Below the pieces are notes generated by a model. The model made no database searches. It was not told the origin of the DNA and worked only from the letters and a program-made list of their open reading frames with translations. From Verrucomicrobiales bacterium (GTDB lineage Bacteria > Verrucomicrobiota > Verrucomicrobiia > Verrucomicrobiales > DEV007), in contig JARGPJ010000002.1 of NCBI GenBank assembly GCA_029212615.1, positions 62,001 through 126,000 on the forward strand: 64,000 nucleotides of DNA, read 5' to 3'. Made by a program: the position numbers and the translations under genes. How positions within the stretch are numbered: position 1 is the stretch's first letter; every line of letters starts with the position of its first letter. This document shows, in pieces, positions 55,713 through 64,000 of this stretch.

Positions 55713-57764
55713 TCAGTTGAGTCCGCTGAGAATGCGTTCGATCCGCCGTGAAACTTCAGGATCGTCCGTTGTTCGAAGGTGCTGTCGCAGGACGGGATTG
55801 GCAAGATACCCGAAGGCGCCGAGTTCCCGGGTCGCTTTCTCCCTTACTGACCATTCTTCGGCCCCGAGCAAGTTAAGCAAAGCCGCCATTTTTTCGAGGG
55901 CTTCGGAATTCAGCTCAGGTGAGGGTGTTTCGATTTTTACAATATCGTTCAGCGGAATTTTCCAATCCTGGCCGTGCACTCTTAATGACAGCAAATCAAG
56001 ATCGATTAATCCAGTGAGGATTCCTCCATCCCATCGTTCGATTTCAAAAGACGGTGCCATTTCAGGCAGTCCGTCGCGGGAGAGCGCCATCCCTCTGAGT
56101 CGCTCAATTCGCCGGATTTTTGAGGTCGCGGTTTCGATTCTGATCCCGTCGCTGACCACAGGAAGGGTGCTGTTGCTGATATCCCCGATCAGGCGTTGTG
56201 ATCCAGATACTTGAATCACTGTGCGAATCCCCACTTCATTGTCCCATCGACCTTTTTTATCTGACTGTGGAGTGAAAATGCTTCGTAACTGTCTGGCTTC
56301 CAGGTTGATGTCCCCGAGAAGTAAGGAGTCGAGGGGGATGGAGTCGTCGTTCAGAAAAATGAGACAACGTGTTCCGTCGCTCACTTCGATCCAGTGTCCG
56401 TTCTGAATGGTTGGTGATGGGCCCAGCCACACAAGATCATTCAGTGAAACAGGAAGCTTTCCCCACGGGGTAAGGCCTTCGATTTTCATCGAGTCCGATG
56501 CGATGACTTTGATACGGTCACCCCGGTAGGTTTCGACCATTCCGAAACTCGTGCCTTCATTCGGGTTCTTCCCCTTTTGTTCCGCCATGATGAGGCGATC
56601 GAGTGTGCTGAGGTCCAGTGCCAGCTGATCTCCCCCTGTTTGGGTAAACATTAGATCCGGAATCCCCACCTCAGCGGAAAAGATCTGACCATCACTCAGG
56701 AAAATTTTCGACCAGGCGGAGTCCTCACCGCCTCTTCCGCGGATGGCCGCGAGATCATCGAAAGGAACGGTCGTTTCTCCGTAGGAATTTTTGATTGAAA
56801 CGACCCCACCGCTTGCTTCACCGAGTAGTTTTGTTTTGTCCCCGATCACGAGGATGTCGCGGGGACCGGCGGGGACTCCGAGAGATCGAATACCGAACGA
56901 TTCAGAGGGCTGATTGGTATCGATGTGTGCATTCGTGCCAACATTGGCAAGGCGTCCGGTCCATGCTTCCGGTAAATTGGTTGCCGTTTCAGCAAAGGAA
57001 TAGGGACGGAAAAGTTTGAGTAAAGTCGTTCGGTCAAAGTTTTGGGGAATGATAACCTGGGCGACTTGGTGCAGGATTATTTTCGTTTCTCCGGGTGCCA
57101 GAGTGACTGGATACTGGAACCCGAGACCGTAGCGATTCTGAGCAGAGATGGAGGGCTTTATCTCGCTTTCTTCATCCGCGAGAACAAACAGGAATGCCCG
57201 GGTGGACTGTGCGGCACCCGGTAACACGACGAGGCTGGTCTCCGAATCCTCCAGCAAGACTGGATCCGTTCGACCGCGGTTGGTGAGAAAGGTCTGGTAG
57301 TTCCCGGAGAAGTTCGTGTCCAGGGAGAGCGTTATCGAGACCGGATCCGTCGACCCGTTGTAAAGCATTTCCGCGTAGCGGAGGATGCCGTCGTCTTCGA
57401 GAAGCCGAATTCGGCGTTGAACCTGAAGGCCGGGGACATTCACGAAGGGCCGACCCGGAATCACAAACTCTTTCCCGTCTGCTGTCATCATGGGTTGGAA
57501 TCCTGAAAAATCCTCCCCTTCGATGCTTAGTGCGAGCCCGCTGTTCACCATGGTGCTCCCGATACGTCCAATGGTGCCGTTTGATTCCACATTCCAGGAG
57601 GTGCCTTTTCGGTCTGTCCTGATTCCCATGGCGGCCGGGACGAGGCGTTGATCTGCGCTATCCTGCGCGCTGGTCGATTCCTGACCGCAGGAAAGCAACA
57701 AAAGCGTGCCCAGTCCGATCACGGTGGAGGGAAGAAACAGAATCCGATGGAACGGGAGATTCAT
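55713..57764 (-). CDS. Lipoprotein with internal repeats and HEAT-like tail, paralogue of the gene at 57773
   Basis: The 683-residue protein (ATG 57764) has a lipobox (LLLLSCG). Its central repeats resemble those of the next protein upstream: VPFDDLAAIRGRGG and KIFLSDGQIFSAEV against ISIPLSKLAAIRGGGG and QIFYLRDGQVRAGR, then TPWGKLPVSL against TPWGNTRTGL, and ILTGLIDLDLLSLRV near the end. The last 60 residues (LNLLGAEEWSVREKATRELGAFG, DPEVSRRIERIL) form a HEAT-like pair common in planctomycete proteins. Family not recognised. An alternative TTG start at 57776 overlaps the previous stop (TTGA). Confidence 0.65.
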   Translation of the reverse strand: MNLPFHRILFLPSTVIGLGTLLLLSCGQESTSAQDSADQRLVPAAMGIRTDRKGTSWNVESNGTIGRIGSTMVNSGLALSIEGEDFSGFQPMMTADGKEFVIPGRPFVNVPGLQVQRRIRLLEDDGILRYAEMLYNGSTDPVSITLSLDTNFSGNYQTFLTNRGRTDPVLLEDSETSLVVLPGAAQSTRAFLFVLADEESEIKPSISAQNRYGLGFQYPVTLAPGETKIILHQVAQVIIPQNFDRTTLLKLFRPYSFAETATNLPEAWTGRLANVGTNAHIDTNQPSESFGIRSLGVPAGPRDILVIGDKTKLLGEASGGVVSIKNSYGETTVPFDDLAAIRGRGGEDSAWSKIFLSDGQIFSAEVGIPDLMFTQTGGDQLALDLSTLDRLIMAEQKGKNPNEGTSFGMVETYRGDRIKVIASDSMKIEGLTPWGKLPVSLNDLVWLGPSPTIQNGHWIEVSDGTRCLIFLNDDSIPLDSLLLGDINLEARQLRSIFTPQSDKKGRWDNEVGIRTVIQVSGSQRLIGDISNSTLPVVSDGIRIETATSKIRRIERLRGMALSRDGLPEMAPSFEIERWDGGILTGLIDLDLLSLRVHGQDWKIPLNDIVKIETPSPELNSEALEKMAALLNLLGAEEWSVREKATRELGAFGYLANPVLRQHLRTTDDPEVSRRIERILSGLN

Positions 57765-57772
57765 GCAGGAAG

Positions 57773-59677
57773 TCAAAGGGTAGGTGCGCGGTAAACGATG
57801 AAGGATTCGATCGGGATTTCGAGTGGACGACCTTCCCGCGAAAGGGATAGAAAGGGTCTTTCGAAGAGGCCGGTAAGGGTTTCCCCGTTTCTCATTTCAA
57901 TCACAAAATGCTGTTCGAGCGATCCCTTCTCAGGTAAATCGCGCCTGATTTGACGAATGGCTGACGAATCAACCGTTACAGTGCCTCCAGCATCCTGAAC
58001 GGACAATTGATCACCGGAAAGTTCCGCCTTCAAGAATTGGTTTCCGCTGAGAAGAGCGCCCCCCTCATCACTGCCGGGCGGAGCCTCATCAAGGTCGAGC
58101 CATGCTTCACCAAATTCCCGGAGAATCAGCGAACTTGCGCCAGCTTTCCATGCCTGTGAAATGAGGTGAGTCGATATTTCCACTGGTTCGTCACCGGCAA
58201 CTTTCAGCGAAATGAGCTCATCTGAAAGGAAGGCTGAATAGATTGATCCCTCCTCAGAGTGGATTCGATGTGTGGGATAGGGTGAGATGATATGTCCCAA
58301 CTCCTGGATGTCACCTAATCCGGTTCTGGTATTTCCCCATGGTGTCGCAAGCGGGATGAGCGGGGTGTCGCCTGCAATCACGGCGAAAACGCTCTGATCG
58401 AGGAGACGAACAAAATGTGTCGTGCCTTTCACTGGCGTACCGTCAGAGCCTTCGGTTCGTCGAGTGATCAAGTTGACTTGATCAATATCGAGAGGGCTCG
58501 CCTCCGCTCCTCCCGATACGGTCATGAAGAGATTACCTGAAATAAGCCGGCCCGCTCTCACTTGACCGTCTCGAAGGTAGAAGATCTGTTTTCTTCCTAT
58601 CCCTCCCCCGCCCCGGATGGCCGCAAGCTTTGAGAGAGGAATCGAGATTTTCCCGAGATGATTTGCCATGATCTCAAGATCGCCGTCCGATGAGAGTGTT
58701 CCGGAAACACGATTAGTGGCGCTCAGAAACTGCACATCCTCCCCTTTCCTGACGACACCGAGCGGGTCCAGAATCATATTCAGTGCGATGAGTGACTTTA
58801 ATCCGCCGGGGGCGGTGATTTCATTGGGAAAAGCTGAAGGAGGAAAATTGACAACCTGTGCCTGCTTCGGGGTATCAAGGCCGCTTCTCACGAGTTGATC
58901 GCGATGATAGAAAAGAGAGAAGTTCCCCGGGGCTTCAGACATGTCAGGCATGGCGCGCTGCGAGATCCAATGAAGCAGGGACTGTGTGTCCCCGGCAGGA
59001 ATGGTCATTCGGTAACTCATTGACAACTCACGCTTGTTTGTTGAAGCATTTAACCGTGGCCGAAGGGCCCCGCCTCCACCTCCGGTGAGAAGAAAGGTGT
59101 CATGGTGTCCTTCCGCCGCACTGAAGTGAACGACGAGGCCATCGTCTTTCTCGCCCAGGGAGAGAACGGGCTCTTTCGAGAGAAGTTCACCATCGATGCC
59201 ATGCAGGCTTTGCCAGGCAAAAGGGTAAGTGGTGCGGAGCACTACATCGAGTTCCGCCTCCTTGGCGCCGGTGTTTTTGATCGAGTCGAATACCCTCACC
59301 GCTCCCCGCTCACGATCCAGTTTCAGTTCACGTGTCAGGATAAGGTTTTCGCGTTGTTCGGTGAGCGTCACTCCGGAATTCTCAGGGAAGAGGTCAGGAG
59401 GGCGAACGGTTGCGGTGGACGGCTCAAAGGAGACACCATCAATGAGCCAGTTTAATCCTGATTGCAGATATTGGGTTTCACCCGAAGTGAGCGAGCCATT
59501 TCCTGCCGCCTGCCAGAAAAAGCCGTTTTCATCCTGGATTTGGAAAAAGCGCGAGGGTATTTCGGTTACTGTTTCTCCTTCGTCCTCCTGAGCAATGGAA
59601 AGGCTGCTGGAAAGGAGGGACATGGCGACTACCAGCCCATGAATCGGGGCAAAAGAACAGCTTACGGGGGGCACCAT
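57773..59677 (-). CDS. Secreted protein with internal repeats, first gene of the MoxR block
   Basis: The 634-residue protein has a signal peptide (about 12-29, cleavage near SIA) and the same repeat pattern as the neighbour at 55713, but lacks the HEAT-like tail. Its N-terminal part (about 35-250) has the same type of beta sandwich (FQIQDENGFFWQAAGNGSL; DVVLRTTYPF). The pair arose by duplication. They open the leftward block leading to MoxR, spaced 8 bases apart. No enzyme motif is seen; they may bind envelope or matrix components. Confidence 0.65.
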   Translation of the reverse strand: MVPPVSCSFAPIHGLVVAMSLLSSSLSIAQEDEGETVTEIPSRFFQIQDENGFFWQAAGNGSLTSGETQYLQSGLNWLIDGVSFEPSTATVRPPDLFPENSGVTLTEQRENLILTRELKLDRERGAVRVFDSIKNTGAKEAELDVVLRTTYPFAWQSLHGIDGELLSKEPVLSLGEKDDGLVVHFSAAEGHHDTFLLTGGGGGALRPRLNASTNKRELSMSYRMTIPAGDTQSLLHWISQRAMPDMSEAPGNFSLFYHRDQLVRSGLDTPKQAQVVNFPPSAFPNEITAPGGLKSLIALNMILDPLGVVRKGEDVQFLSATNRVSGTLSSDGDLEIMANHLGKISIPLSKLAAIRGGGGIGRKQIFYLRDGQVRAGRLISGNLFMTVSGGAEASPLDIDQVNLITRRTEGSDGTPVKGTTHFVRLLDQSVFAVIAGDTPLIPLATPWGNTRTGLGDIQELGHIISPYPTHRIHSEEGSIYSAFLSDELISLKVAGDEPVEISTHLISQAWKAGASSLILREFGEAWLDLDEAPPGSDEGGALLSGNQFLKAELSGDQLSVQDAGGTVTVDSSAIRQIRRDLPEKGSLEQHFVIEMRNGETLTGLFERPFLSLSREGRPLEIPIESFIVYRAPTL

Positions 59678-59842
59678 CGGTAAAGGTAACGAATATCAAC
59701 GGGTTGAAAACCCCATTTTCATGACTTTCCACCCTTTTGATAGCTCTGATGCGCCGCTTTGGCCCCGTATTCGGGATTGAAAGAAGTCAGGAACGATCCG
59801 ATCAGTTTAAGTCAGGTTTCCACCCTTTTCCCCTTTATACAG

Positions 59843-60181
59843 TTGAGCGACTCCCCCAAGAAGATTTTGTATTGTCGATGCGCCTTCGCCCAGGCGGTTC
59901 CTGAAGGGGTTAAAAACGAAGTGCTGAAACGGCTTTGTGATTCCGGGGCGAATTTCGAAACGGTTTCCGATCTTTGTGAAATGTCTGCAAGGAAAGACCC
60001 CCGCCTTTCAAAACTCATTGAGGGGGAAGAGCCGGTTCAGATTGCCGCGTGTTACCCACGCGCAGTGAAATGGTTGTTTCACCAGGCGGGTCTTCCTCTG
60101 CCTGACGATGACCGTGTCGAAGTGCTCAATATGCGGGAACTCACTGCCGAAGAAATTTCAGACAAACTCCTCAACGAATGA
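59843..60181 (+). CDS. HdrA N-terminus-like Fe-S or cysteine-rich protein
   Basis: The 112-residue product (TTG 59843) has cysteines at 11, 13, 32, 45 and 70. The sequence YCRCAFA, then VSDLCE, then [18 protein letters not shown] and VLNMREL follows the N-terminal domain of heterodisulfide reductase subunit HdrA, which has CxC, YMCSD, ASCSPR, F..AGL and NIRE in the same order. The rest of HdrA (flavin domain, more clusters) is absent. It overlaps the ferredoxin gene by ATGA, so the two are translationally coupled. An earlier start at 59759 is possible. Role unproven; electron transfer is a good guess. Confidence 0.65.
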   Translation: MSDSPKKILYCRCAFAQAVPEGVKNEVLKRLCDSGANFETVSDLCEMSARKDPRLSKLIEGEEPVQIAACYPRAVKWLFHQAGLPLPDDDRVEVLNMRELTAEEISDKLLNE

Positions 60182-61047
60182 AAAACGAGATTCATCCTAT
60201 TCAAGTCATCCTTTTTGAAGGGCGGGGCTCGACCCCGTGGGACTCGTCTGAACGTCTGGCGGTAACGTCTTCACTGCTGGATCAGGGCTATTCGGTCGTT
60301 CGAGTGAGCGCCGGGTCTCAAGCCGGCACCTTCACCCCCGTATCGGGAGAGGCGCCTGTGATCGTCCTGGGGCAGTTCAGTGAAGGAACGCCGGAGATCA
60401 CCGATGCCTCCGGCGATCTCAAGATAGAAACGCATGACACCAATGGGCTCGATGCAGAAGCGATCGTCAGTCTTGTGAGCGAGACAAGAACCGGCTTAAA
60501 TGCAGAGTTGAATCAGCCGGGGCAGGATGGAGCCTGGAAGCCCTGGTTTCCTGTGATCGACTACGATCGCTGCACGAACTGTATGCAGTGCCTCAGCTTC
60601 TGCCTTTTTGATGTCTATGGTGTCGACGACGAAAAGCAGATTCAGGTGCAGAACAATGATAATTGCAAAACGAACTGCCCCGCCTGTTCGCGCGTTTGTC
60701 CTGAAGTGGCGATTATGTTTCCTAAATACTCGAGTGGCCCGATCAACGGAGAGCCGGTGAAACAGGCCGATATTGAGCGTGAAAGTATGAAAGTGGATAT
60801 CACGGCCTTACTCGGCGGTGATATTTACTCGAGCCTTCGGACTCGAAGTGAGAAAGCGAAATCACGCTTTTCCAAAGAGCGAAGCCCTGACAAAGCACTG
60901 GATGAGCGGAAACGCTGCCTTACAAAACTCCAGCAGTCAGGAATCATCCCGGCGGAGGTGCTTGCCGAACTTGATCTATCGTCGCTCCCTTCCGCCGATG
61001 AAATTCAGCGGAAAGCGGCAGAGATTGCGAAGATGCAGGAGTCGTAG
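60178..61047 (+). CDS. Double [4Fe-4S] ferredoxin protein with N-terminal extension
   Basis: The 289-residue protein has an unrecognised N-terminal domain (about 1-115), then two clusters. The first is C132-X2-C135-X2-C138-X3-C142; the second is C163-X3-C167-X2-C170-X3-C174 followed by Pro. The second motif has one extra residue in its first gap. A charged helical tail follows. The gene overlaps the HdrA-like gene by 4 bases and is surely its partner. Redox function in an unknown pathway is likely. Confidence 0.8.
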   Translation: MKNEIHPIQVILFEGRGSTPWDSSERLAVTSSLLDQGYSVVRVSAGSQAGTFTPVSGEAPVIVLGQFSEGTPEITDASGDLKIETHDTNGLDAEAIVSLVSETRTGLNAELNQPGQDGAWKPWFPVIDYDRCTNCMQCLSFCLFDVYGVDDEKQIQVQNNDNCKTNCPACSRVCPEVAIMFPKYSSGPINGEPVKQADIERESMKVDITALLGGDIYSSLRTRSEKAKSRFSKERSPDKALDERKRCLTKLQQSGIIPAEVLAELDLSSLPSADEIQRKAAEIAKMQES

Positions 61048-61088
61048 TACAGCGGAATTCAGCTTTCAAGTTCGCAGCGTCCTCTTGA

Positions 61089-61490
61089 TTAGTCCGCTTC
61101 CCCGGCGAGAGTTTCAACCTCTTCCTCTGCAAACATCGTTTCAAGCGCCTCTCTTGCCCAGGGTTGAGATCCTTCCTGCCGCTTTAACAACCTGAGTGCT
61201 GCCGCCTGGATTGCCGGTTCTCCGCTCCATACCGTTTGGGCGAGGCAGCGCCAGTGATCGCCCCCTTGAAATCGCTTCGGTTCAAGGACGGCCTGTGCGC
61301 AGTCGTCGCATAGCATGAGGCATCGCTCGATTTCGGGCTCGCGCGGCTCCGGGGGCAATTCTACGACCGCCAGTTTCCTGCCGGCCGCTTCGCAGAGCTC
61401 GCATTTCGATTTGGCGCGGCGGGTCAGCTCCTTTCCGAATGAACTGAGGTGGGCAAGTCTTGCCTGATGCTGCTCTCTGCCTTTTGCCAT
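61089..61490 (-). CDS. PhnA-domain protein
   Basis: The 133-residue protein has two short zinc-ribbon-like cysteine pairs (SKCELCEAA and LCDDCAQAV) and the conserved DHWRCLAQTVWSGEPAIQAAALRLL stretch, the pattern of PhnA-domain proteins. Despite the name, most are not tied to phosphonate use. It starts 5 bases after the sulfatase gene and is probably co-transcribed with it. ATG 61490 is clear. Confidence 0.85.
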   Translation of the reverse strand: MAKGREQHQARLAHLSSFGKELTRRAKSKCELCEAAGRKLAVVELPPEPREPEIERCLMLCDDCAQAVLEPKRFQGGDHWRCLAQTVWSGEPAIQAAALRLLKRQEGSQPWAREALETMFAEEEVETLAGEAD

Positions 61491-61495
61491 TTGAT

Positions 61496-62968
61496 TTATC
61501 GGGTAATTTCCGGGATCGAAGCATCGGCCGGAACATCTTCGCCTTCCCAATTCACCTTGCCGTCCTGGTAGGTGAGAATTCGGTGCGCACTCTTCGGCGC
61601 AGGAGGAAGGTCTCCGGTCGGCTGCCACTTTTTATGCTCCGCAATGATGTCCGCATACTTCGGGTCACCGGCGAGATTGGTCCATTCATTCGGGTCATTA
61701 ACCATGTCGTAGAGCTCCTCGGATCCATCCGCATAAATAATGTAGCGCCAGTTTTCTGATCGGATTCCGTGGTTGCCCGCGTTGTGAGTGGTGATGGCAG
61801 GGCGCTCACGCTTTGTCTCTGCGTCCTTCAACTGAGGAAGGAGGGAGATGCCCTCAACGCCTTCCTTCTCCGGGAGACCCGCCAGTTCCAGAAGCGTCGG
61901 ATACACGTCGAGCAACTCTGCCGGTTGATTGCAGAGTTGGCCGTCGACGACGCCGGGTCCTGCAAAAATCAGAGGGACACGGGTGCCGTCGTCCCATAGC
62001 GTGTTCTTTCCGGTGATTTCTTTTTCACCGATATGCCATCCATGATCAGACCAGAGAACAATGATGGTATTTTCACGGAGTCCATTGCGATCAAGCGCTG
62101 CAAGGACGCGGCGAACCTGATCGTCGACAAAGGTGGTGCAAGCGAGATAGGAGCGGGTCAGGTTCATCCACTCATCTGCGTCCTCGAGAAATTCGAGGCG
62201 CGGCTCAGGAAGCTTCCAGTGCAGGTACCATGAAAAACGCGGCGTGTCGCTGCGGTCATCGCGTTTAATGATTGGCAGGGCGGTGGAATTCTCCGGGTGC
62301 ATGTCGAACCATTTTTGTGTCGCGAAGCAGGGTACGTGAGGGAGAAAGAAACCACAGGAGAGAAAGAACGGCTCATCCTTCGGCATGGAATCGAGTTTTT
62401 CCTCTGTCCAGGAAGCGATTTTATAATCCCCTTTGTCTTCGTCTTTGTGATCAAACACACCCCAATCCATCAGTTTATGGCCGGATGGGGAATCAACCAT
62501 CGGCTTTGGCGGGAAAGGTGCGCCTGTCGCCGCGGGACCGACTTCATCCCATTCGATCCCCTCTTCTCTTCCGTATCGGCCATGATAAATTTTCCCTGCG
62601 GTATAAGTGCGGTAACCCTGACGGCTGAGATACTTGGGAAGCGGCTCCATTTCCGCCAACTCCGGAACCTCCCGGAACCAGGGACTGAGCCCGTAGATTC
62701 CGGTTGAACCGGGGCGCTTCGAAAGCATCAGGCTGGTCCTTGAAGGATTGCAAAGCGGTGACTGGCAATGGGCGTTGGTGAAGGCGGTACCAGTGGCTGC
62801 GAGCTTGTCGATATTCGGGGTGATCGCGTTAGGGTGCCCCCCCATGTAACCGATCCAGTCGTTTTGATCGTCGATCGCGATCATGAGGATATTTGGCTTC
62901 TCTACGGCATGAGCAAGCGGAAACCCAAGGGCAAGAAAAGAAAAGAGTATGGTCTTGTAGCGTGACAT
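61496..62968 (-). CDS. Secreted S1-family sulfatase (iduronate-2-sulfatase-like)
   Basis: The 490-residue exported sulfatase has a signal peptide (to about 21), PNILMIAIDDQNDW (Asp33, Asp34) and the signature CNPSR with Cys73, followed by TSLMLSKRPGSTGIYG. SWYLHWKLPEP and VLWSDHGWHIGEKE resemble iduronate-2-sulfatase-type enzymes. Its ATG (62968) directly abuts operator copy C. PhnA follows on the same strand. Confidence 0.93.
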   Translation of the reverse strand: MSRYKTILFSFLALGFPLAHAVEKPNILMIAIDDQNDWIGYMGGHPNAITPNIDKLAATGTAFTNAHCQSPLCNPSRTSLMLSKRPGSTGIYGLSPWFREVPELAEMEPLPKYLSRQGYRTYTAGKIYHGRYGREEGIEWDEVGPAATGAPFPPKPMVDSPSGHKLMDWGVFDHKDEDKGDYKIASWTEEKLDSMPKDEPFFLSCGFFLPHVPCFATQKWFDMHPENSTALPIIKRDDRSDTPRFSWYLHWKLPEPRLEFLEDADEWMNLTRSYLACTTFVDDQVRRVLAALDRNGLRENTIIVLWSDHGWHIGEKEITGKNTLWDDGTRVPLIFAGPGVVDGQLCNQPAELLDVYPTLLELAGLPEKEGVEGISLLPQLKDAETKRERPAITTHNAGNHGIRSENWRYIIYADGSEELYDMVNDPNEWTNLAGDPKYADIIAEHKKWQPTGDLPPAPKSAHRILTYQDGKVNWEGEDVPADASIPEITR

Positions 62969-62999
62969 AACAGGGTTGGAGATTTGATCTAACTCTATT
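62969..62999. promoter_or_regulatory. Inverted-repeat operator candidate, copy C (AACAGGGT-N15-ACTCTATT)
   Basis: The left arm matches the motif exactly and the right arm with two mismatches, again with a 15-base spacer, between the divergent sulfatase (start 62968) and DUF1028 gene (start 63035). It abuts the sulfatase start codon, which would suit repression or an RNA-level effect. Confidence 0.5.
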
Positions 63000-63034
63000 G
63001 ACTCGCTTGAGTCCTTCAAGAACCGTATTGCGTC

Positions 63035-63742
63035 ATGCGTGCTGCTTTTTGTGTCTTATTCAACCTAAGCCTCTCTCTCTCTGTCAGAGGAGAAACGCCA
63101 ACTGTAGCGACTTTTTCTATCGTCGCCCTCGATCCTGAAACCGGCGAGATTGGGGTGGCGGTTCAGTCAAAAATTGTCGGTGTCGGATCAGTGGTTCCCT
63201 TCGCGAGGGCGGGAGTAGGAGCTGTTGCCACGCAGGCATTTGCAAATGTCGGCTACGGAAGGTTGGGGCTTCTGGCATTGGAATCGGGGATGGATCCGGA
63301 GGCGGTGATTAAGCTGCTGACGCGGGATGATCCCGCCCGGGAAATGAGACAGGTTGGAGTCATTTCGGCGGCCGGAACCAGCGCGAATTTCACCGGCGGT
63401 GAATGCATGGAGTGGGCAGGTGGAATGACGGGGACAAACTTTTCGGTCCAGGGGAATATTCTCACGGGACAGGAAGTGATTGAGTCCATGGCGAAGGCAT
63501 TTGAGGAAACGGAGGGAGTTCTTGCGGTGCGCTTGATTGCCTCTTTGCACGCCGGGCAAAAGGCGGGGGGCGATTCGCGGGGGCGTCAATCGGCTGCCTT
63601 GTTGGTCGTATGTAAGAACTGGGGGTATGGCGGAGTCGGTGACCGCTTTCGCGATATCCGGGTTGATGAGCACGAGACGCCGATCAAAGAACTGGAGCGA
63701 GTTTACCGAAAGCATTGCGCCCTCTTTCCCCGGCCGGAGTAG
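63035..63742 (+). CDS. DUF1028 protein (Ntn-hydrolase-like)
   Basis: The 235-residue secreted protein has a signal peptide (to about 19) and the DUF1028 core: TFSIVALDPETGEIGVAVQSK (about 25-45), VPFARAGVGAVATQAFANVGYG, and NILTGQEVIESMAKAFE. The fold resembles Ntn-hydrolases, and the family's activity is unsettled. It is divergent from the sulfatase and shares operator copy C. Confidence 0.88.
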   Translation: MRAAFCVLFNLSLSLSVRGETPTVATFSIVALDPETGEIGVAVQSKIVGVGSVVPFARAGVGAVATQAFANVGYGRLGLLALESGMDPEAVIKLLTRDDPAREMRQVGVISAAGTSANFTGGECMEWAGGMTGTNFSVQGNILTGQEVIESMAKAFEETEGVLAVRLIASLHAGQKAGGDSRGRQSAALLVVCKNWGYGGVGDRFRDIRVDEHETPIKELERVYRKHCALFPRPE

Positions 63743-63849
63743 AATCCATTATTCCCGCGGAATGAGGGTTCATTTTTCATCAATCAACGAAGTCGCGGCT
63801 CGACCCGTCTCGCGAAAAAGGGTAGGAAACAAAGGAGGAGTTTTTCCCT

Positions 63850-64000
63850 ATGCTTGAGTTTTCCGACGCCCCCTATCAATTCTTTGAAGCAAAGCCTTCG
63901 AAGGTAATTATTCAGCTTGCCCGTCTCGCAAACCGCCTGCTTGTCCTGCCCGGAAAGGGGCATCGCGTGGATGAAATCGAGATGCGCGGAGCGATCGACA
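63850..64000 (+). CDS. Start of a protein running off the window (partial)
   Basis: The frame begins at ATG 63850 after a strong Shine-Dalgarno (AAGGAGG, 63832-63838, 11 bases upstream), the best in the window. The first 50 residues read MLEFSDAPYQFFEAKPSKV, then IIQLARLANRLLVLPGKGH. They suggest a cytoplasmic or membrane-associated protein without a signal peptide. The family is not recognised from this fragment. Confidence 0.75.
   Translation, partial: MLEFSDAPYQFFEAKPSKVIIQLARLANRLLVLPGKGHRVDEIEMRGAID

Noticed and set aside
59698..59738. AACGGGTT ... ACCCTTTT upstream of the MoxR block
   Set aside because: The arms differ from the consensus and the spacer is 26, not 15, bases.

Overview
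The window looks like chromosomal DNA from a Verrucomicrobiota-type bacterium of the Planctomycetes-Verrucomicrobia group, possibly marine. This is inferred from gene content, not from any search. The pointers are three secreted S1-family sulfatases, a secreted SHD1-domain protein, a NagB protein fused to a LmbE-like domain, a DUF1028 protein, a large MoxR/DUF58/VWA operon whose upstream genes carry a HEAT-like tail, LPS-transport genes of a Gram-negative envelope, and frequent GTG/TTG starts with weak Shine-Dalgarno sequences. I see no insertion sequence, prophage, CRISPR array, tRNA or rRNA.

Layout. 1-6.3 kb: the start of a leftward secreted protein (cut by the window edge), an SHD1 protein, a sulfatase, a Lon-N-domain protein, and the classical rpsO-pnp pair with good terminators. 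6.4-12.6 kb: a small secreted protein, then a four-gene envelope locus. That locus has a BON/OmpA protein, a 996-residue membrane-anchored coiled coil ending in an OmpA domain, and two tiny membrane proteins resembling its anchor. 12.7-20.9 kb: a sugar isomerase-like protein, and a complete RND efflux operon (outer-membrane factor, adaptor, pump) with a potassium-channel-like gene coupled to its end. 21-28.8 kb: thiC under a TPP riboswitch, an LptF/LptG permease, a spore-photoproduct-lyase-like radical SAM protein, a DUF4112 protein, a TMEM43-like protein and rho. 29-37.8 kb: panB, rsmI, an LptE-like and a BamD-like protein, a CNNM/CorC-type protein, the NagB-LmbE fusion and a small M50 protease-like protein. 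37.8-42.9 kb: a second sulfatase, a probable NlpC/P60-like protein, a SHOCT protein with a TAP repeat, and a secreted esterase.

42.9-59.7 kb is one leftward block of eight genes: two related secreted/lipoproteins, a coiled and Gly/Gln-rich membrane protein, a MoxR ATPase, a 1388-residue TPR + PQQ-propeller protein, a DUF58 protein, and two VWA membrane proteins. It is probably a chaperone-like or envelope-stress machine. 59.8-64 kb: a two-gene module of an HdrA-N-terminus-like protein and a double [4Fe-4S] ferredoxin, a PhnA-domain protein, a third sulfatase, DUF1028, and a gene running off the right edge.

The strongest unexplained signal is a repeated inverted motif, AACAGGGT-N15-ACCCTGTT. 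It occurs with the same 15-base spacer in three divergent promoter regions (164-194, 37101-37135, 62969-62999). The same half-site is repeated directly, 22 bp apart, just upstream of moxR. It looks like the operator of an unknown regulon linking sulfatase, amino-sugar and envelope genes. Other notable points are the NagB fusion whose deacetylase domain has lost its metal-binding motifs, the coiled-coil/OmpA locus, and the HdrA-like/ferredoxin pair.
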